From contig CM038910.1 of NCBI GenBank assembly GCA_021904315.1, forward strand, positions 19,964,001 through 20,028,000: a DNA stretch of 64,000 bases. The letters run 5' to 3'. Below, in pieces: positions 61,732 through 64,000 of this stretch (position 1 is the first letter of the stretch; each line of letters opens with the position of its first letter). The translations under genes were made by a program, and so were the position numbers. Origin of the DNA: Sphagnum magellanicum. Its lineage: Eukaryota > Streptophyta > Sphagnopsida > Sphagnales > Sphagnaceae. The notes under the pieces are model-generated. The model searched no databases. It had not been told where the DNA came from and worked only from the letters and a program-made list of their open reading frames with translations.

Positions 61732-62900
61732 CCTGCATAGGCAGTGATATACAAGTAAAATTTCATTCAGCTTAAAGAGCAGACATTTAGCCTAGAAGTT
61801 AGTTTCATGGAGTCTTCCAACATACACCCTAATGTGAACTAGGCTAACAAATTGAAACCTCAATAAGAAATGAAGCTTAAATGGGACCATTCACATCAGA
61901 GTCACATCAACATCACCAAACATAGGTATATTGTACAGCCAAACAAGCATCAAATCTCATTGACCCCTGTCAAGAATTTCACGGTAATGCAGAAATCTTC
62001 CCGATGTCTGTTACCGAATATCCCCATAAGTACTGAGTATTTAAGACAACCGGAATCGAATTGGGAGATGACCGGAAATGAAGGTTATAGACACTTCAGA
62101 TCCAACTACATATCACCGAACACACAACAGGACTTTGCCGAATCAAGCAATGCATCTCACATGCTCCAAATCCCCTGAACTCTGCTTGAAAGTCAACTGG
62201 AATTACGACCAAAATTCCGAAATTGCAATGTGTTTCACACGTCTCCCACTCCCCAAAAAATTGAAATTGAAGCTAATGGAAGCAAATCTACTTGGAAAAT
62301 AAATAAATCTACAAACTTTCCAGAGGTTATCCTCCTACGGCATTTGCAGTCGATCAAAGAGAAAGCAACGAAAATCAAGTTAGTTTGTCAGTAGGTCATT
62401 TCAACGCTCCTCAAGAAGCATATGTTCAACTCCATTCACAACAAAGTTCATTATTAGGTAGCGACGGATTTTCGAGAATACCTTCTGGATACTTGCACAG
62501 AGTAAACGCAATCGAGTTGTAACTCTTGATATCGAATGGCAACCAAACTTAAGCAAAGATTCGGCTACCGCAAACTGCATAATCACTAAAGACGAGTACG
62601 GAGCCCTCTCTCACCATAAAAGTTTAGGAAGCTCTTCAAGATTACCTTCAGCACGTAGCTCCACAGAACGAAGAAGTTACCGTTGTTTGGATGGTCGCAA
62701 GCGCACGCCCAGGTGCTGGCGCAATGAGTTTTCCGTCGAGGGGAAACGCAGAACTACTGACACATGTAGCGATGACGAAAAGCAGCAGAAAAGCCAGACA
62801 GGGTTTGGCGGGGACCAGTGCAGAGAAGGCGAAAGACGAGGGTTTGTGCATCGCGCTCTCGACAATTCAGAACCATCCGATCCGACACAAGCGCCCATTT
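61732..62900 (-). promoter_or_regulatory. Putative 5' leader of the reticulon gene with a leader intron and an upstream ORF
   Basis: A donor (ACG, then GTAACT) at 62680 and an acceptor (CTATGCAG) at 61733 would remove a 948-bp intron from the 5' leader and leave 39 bases before the reticulon ATG. Upstream, 62851-62648 is a 67-codon frame with a signal-peptide-like stretch (CLAFLLLFVIATCVSSSAF). If spliced as proposed, it would end five codons past the join (VQFSA) and act as an upstream ORF. Splice sites are plausible but unproven. Confidence 0.35.
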
Positions 62901-62989
62901 CGGCCGTAATGGTGGTCTCCCTGATCTGATCTGAACGGTCCGATTGGAAGTCTGGAAATATATTTAAAACACCCCCGCCCCCGCCGTCT

Positions 62990-63003
62990 CCCCCCCCCCC
63001 CCC
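62990..63003. repeat. 14-base C run
   Basis: A homopolymer of C that follows CCCCGCCCCCGCC-type DNA just beyond the reticulon promoter. Length may be affected by sequencing error. Confidence 0.8.
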
Positions 63004-63009
63004 AATGCC

Positions 63010-64000
63010 GTTTATAGAAACCCAAAAATATTTAATTGATGCAATAACCCTGTGATTTCTTTTGTCAAGAATTTTCTCGAATTTTCAACCTCAGAAATTA
63101 AAAAGGAGTATTCCTTCGCAAATTCCATGTTTTCTCAGAATTTTTTTGCCAAAATTTTGAGGAAACTTTCCCTGCATTTCAAGTAGTGTTAACATGTTCT
63201 TAGATTTAGCTAGGTTTAGGTCTAGGTTATAGGTCAAGCTCTAGGGTTTTTGGACTGGAGGTTTTAAGTTTTCTTGGAGCCATTGGAATTTAACTGTTGA
63301 ACTGACTTTTTATCAAAATTGAATTAAAACTTGATCTCAAACAAAAAAATTAAATTAATTTAAATCAAAACATGTTTCAAATTTGTGTTCTTCACCAAAA
63401 AATTCAAAAATATCTATATATAATTATATTTTATAACTTTTTTTCAAATTTAATTATGAAAAATATCATAATACAAAATATTTTTGACATTGTTATAAAT
63501 TTCATTTATACAAACTAATAAAAATACTCATTTTGATGAAAAAAATTATTTAAATGTTTTTTATATTTTTCAAAGTTCAATAAATTCAATAAAATAAGGC
63601 GTGATGTTCTTAGCAATACCACCCAAGGATACTTTTGCTTGCTTGAAAAATGGTTTGGAAACACTAAACAATATTTTTTAAATTGGAATAAAAGGATATC
63701 TTCAAGAACTTAAGATACTTAGGTCACAACTAATAGCTATGGATGCCCATAAATAATGAAAATTTGGTGGAGATCTTGTTAAATGCCTTGCCCAGTTCTT
63801 GTGAATGCTTCATTTAGGCAATCACTAGCATAGATACCACATTGCCATTTGAAACACTTGTGGGGAACTTATAGCATAACGACAGCCAAAGGTCCTTACA
63901 CCACAACATTAAATCATTGAAAGATGTTATCTCTACCCAATACAAGGGTGGCATGTTTTGGCACAGATTGGTCCAGGTTACAAACTAGGCATTTGTGATT
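63010..64000. other. AT-rich intergenic DNA
   Basis: No gene recognised. A segment at 63610-63655 (GTTCTTAGCAATACCACCCA, then AGGAT) resembles 26738-26765 (TTCTTAGTGGTACCACCCAA), so part of it is an interspersed repeat of unknown type. Confidence 0.5.

Overview
The window looks like nuclear DNA of a land plant. The genes are widely spaced (about one per 8-10 kb), split by GT-AG introns (one GC-AG) of 0.1-2 kb, and embedded in AT-rich DNA with decayed Ty1/copia and Ty3/gypsy retrotransposons. All intact genes are eukaryotic housekeeping types: peroxisomal urate oxidase, membrane-anchored aminoacylase-1, ribosomal protein eS21, an RRM protein, a plant reticulon and a large plant-type Ser/Pro-rich protein. 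Penelope-type reverse-transcriptase tails and a methyltransferase-like module inside the gypsy fossil suggest a seed-free lineage (bryophyte, lycophyte, fern) or a conifer, but the sequence alone does not settle this.

Layout. 1-2.6 kb: AT-rich, no gene. 2.7-8.1 kb (+): urate oxidase, 8 exons that join in frame to 298 aa. 10.1-13.9 kb (-): aminoacylase-1, 5 exons, 494 aa, with an N-terminal membrane anchor. 14.2-14.5 kb: a Harbinger-type MITE with TTA target duplication. 17.3-20.0 kb (-): a segmental copy of the aminoacylase gene that lacks exon 1 and is a pseudogene. 20.7-23.3 kb (+): copia fossil. 23.5-34.3 kb: gene desert with an 11-bp minisatellite foldback, a 150-bp repeat family, a TAGG/CCTA array and tRNA-like repeat heads. 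34.4-36.9 kb (-): RRM protein, 6 exons, 298 aa. 38.8-43.5 kb (-): a 1445-aa protein from two exons. 45.2-46.0 kb: an inverted-repeat element. 46.1-48.2 kb (+): RPS21, 3 exons, 81 aa. 48.7-49.4 kb: nested tandem duplications. 50.1-57.0 kb (-): gypsy fossil. 59.3-61.7 kb (-): reticulon-like protein, 5 exons, 244 aa, with a probable intron in its 5' leader. 62.9-64 kb: AT-rich.

The genes do not form a pathway cluster; uricase and aminoacylase both recycle nitrogen, but their adjacency is probably chance. The most notable signal is in the introns. The same Penelope-like 3' fragment lies in the first intron of both uricase and RPS21, and a short hairpin-rich repeat, apparently the end of that element, recurs in introns of uricase and aminoacylase. 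Every copy is in the sense direction of its host gene, although the hosts lie on opposite strands. Exon limits were placed by hand from splice sites and remembered protein families, without any alignment program.
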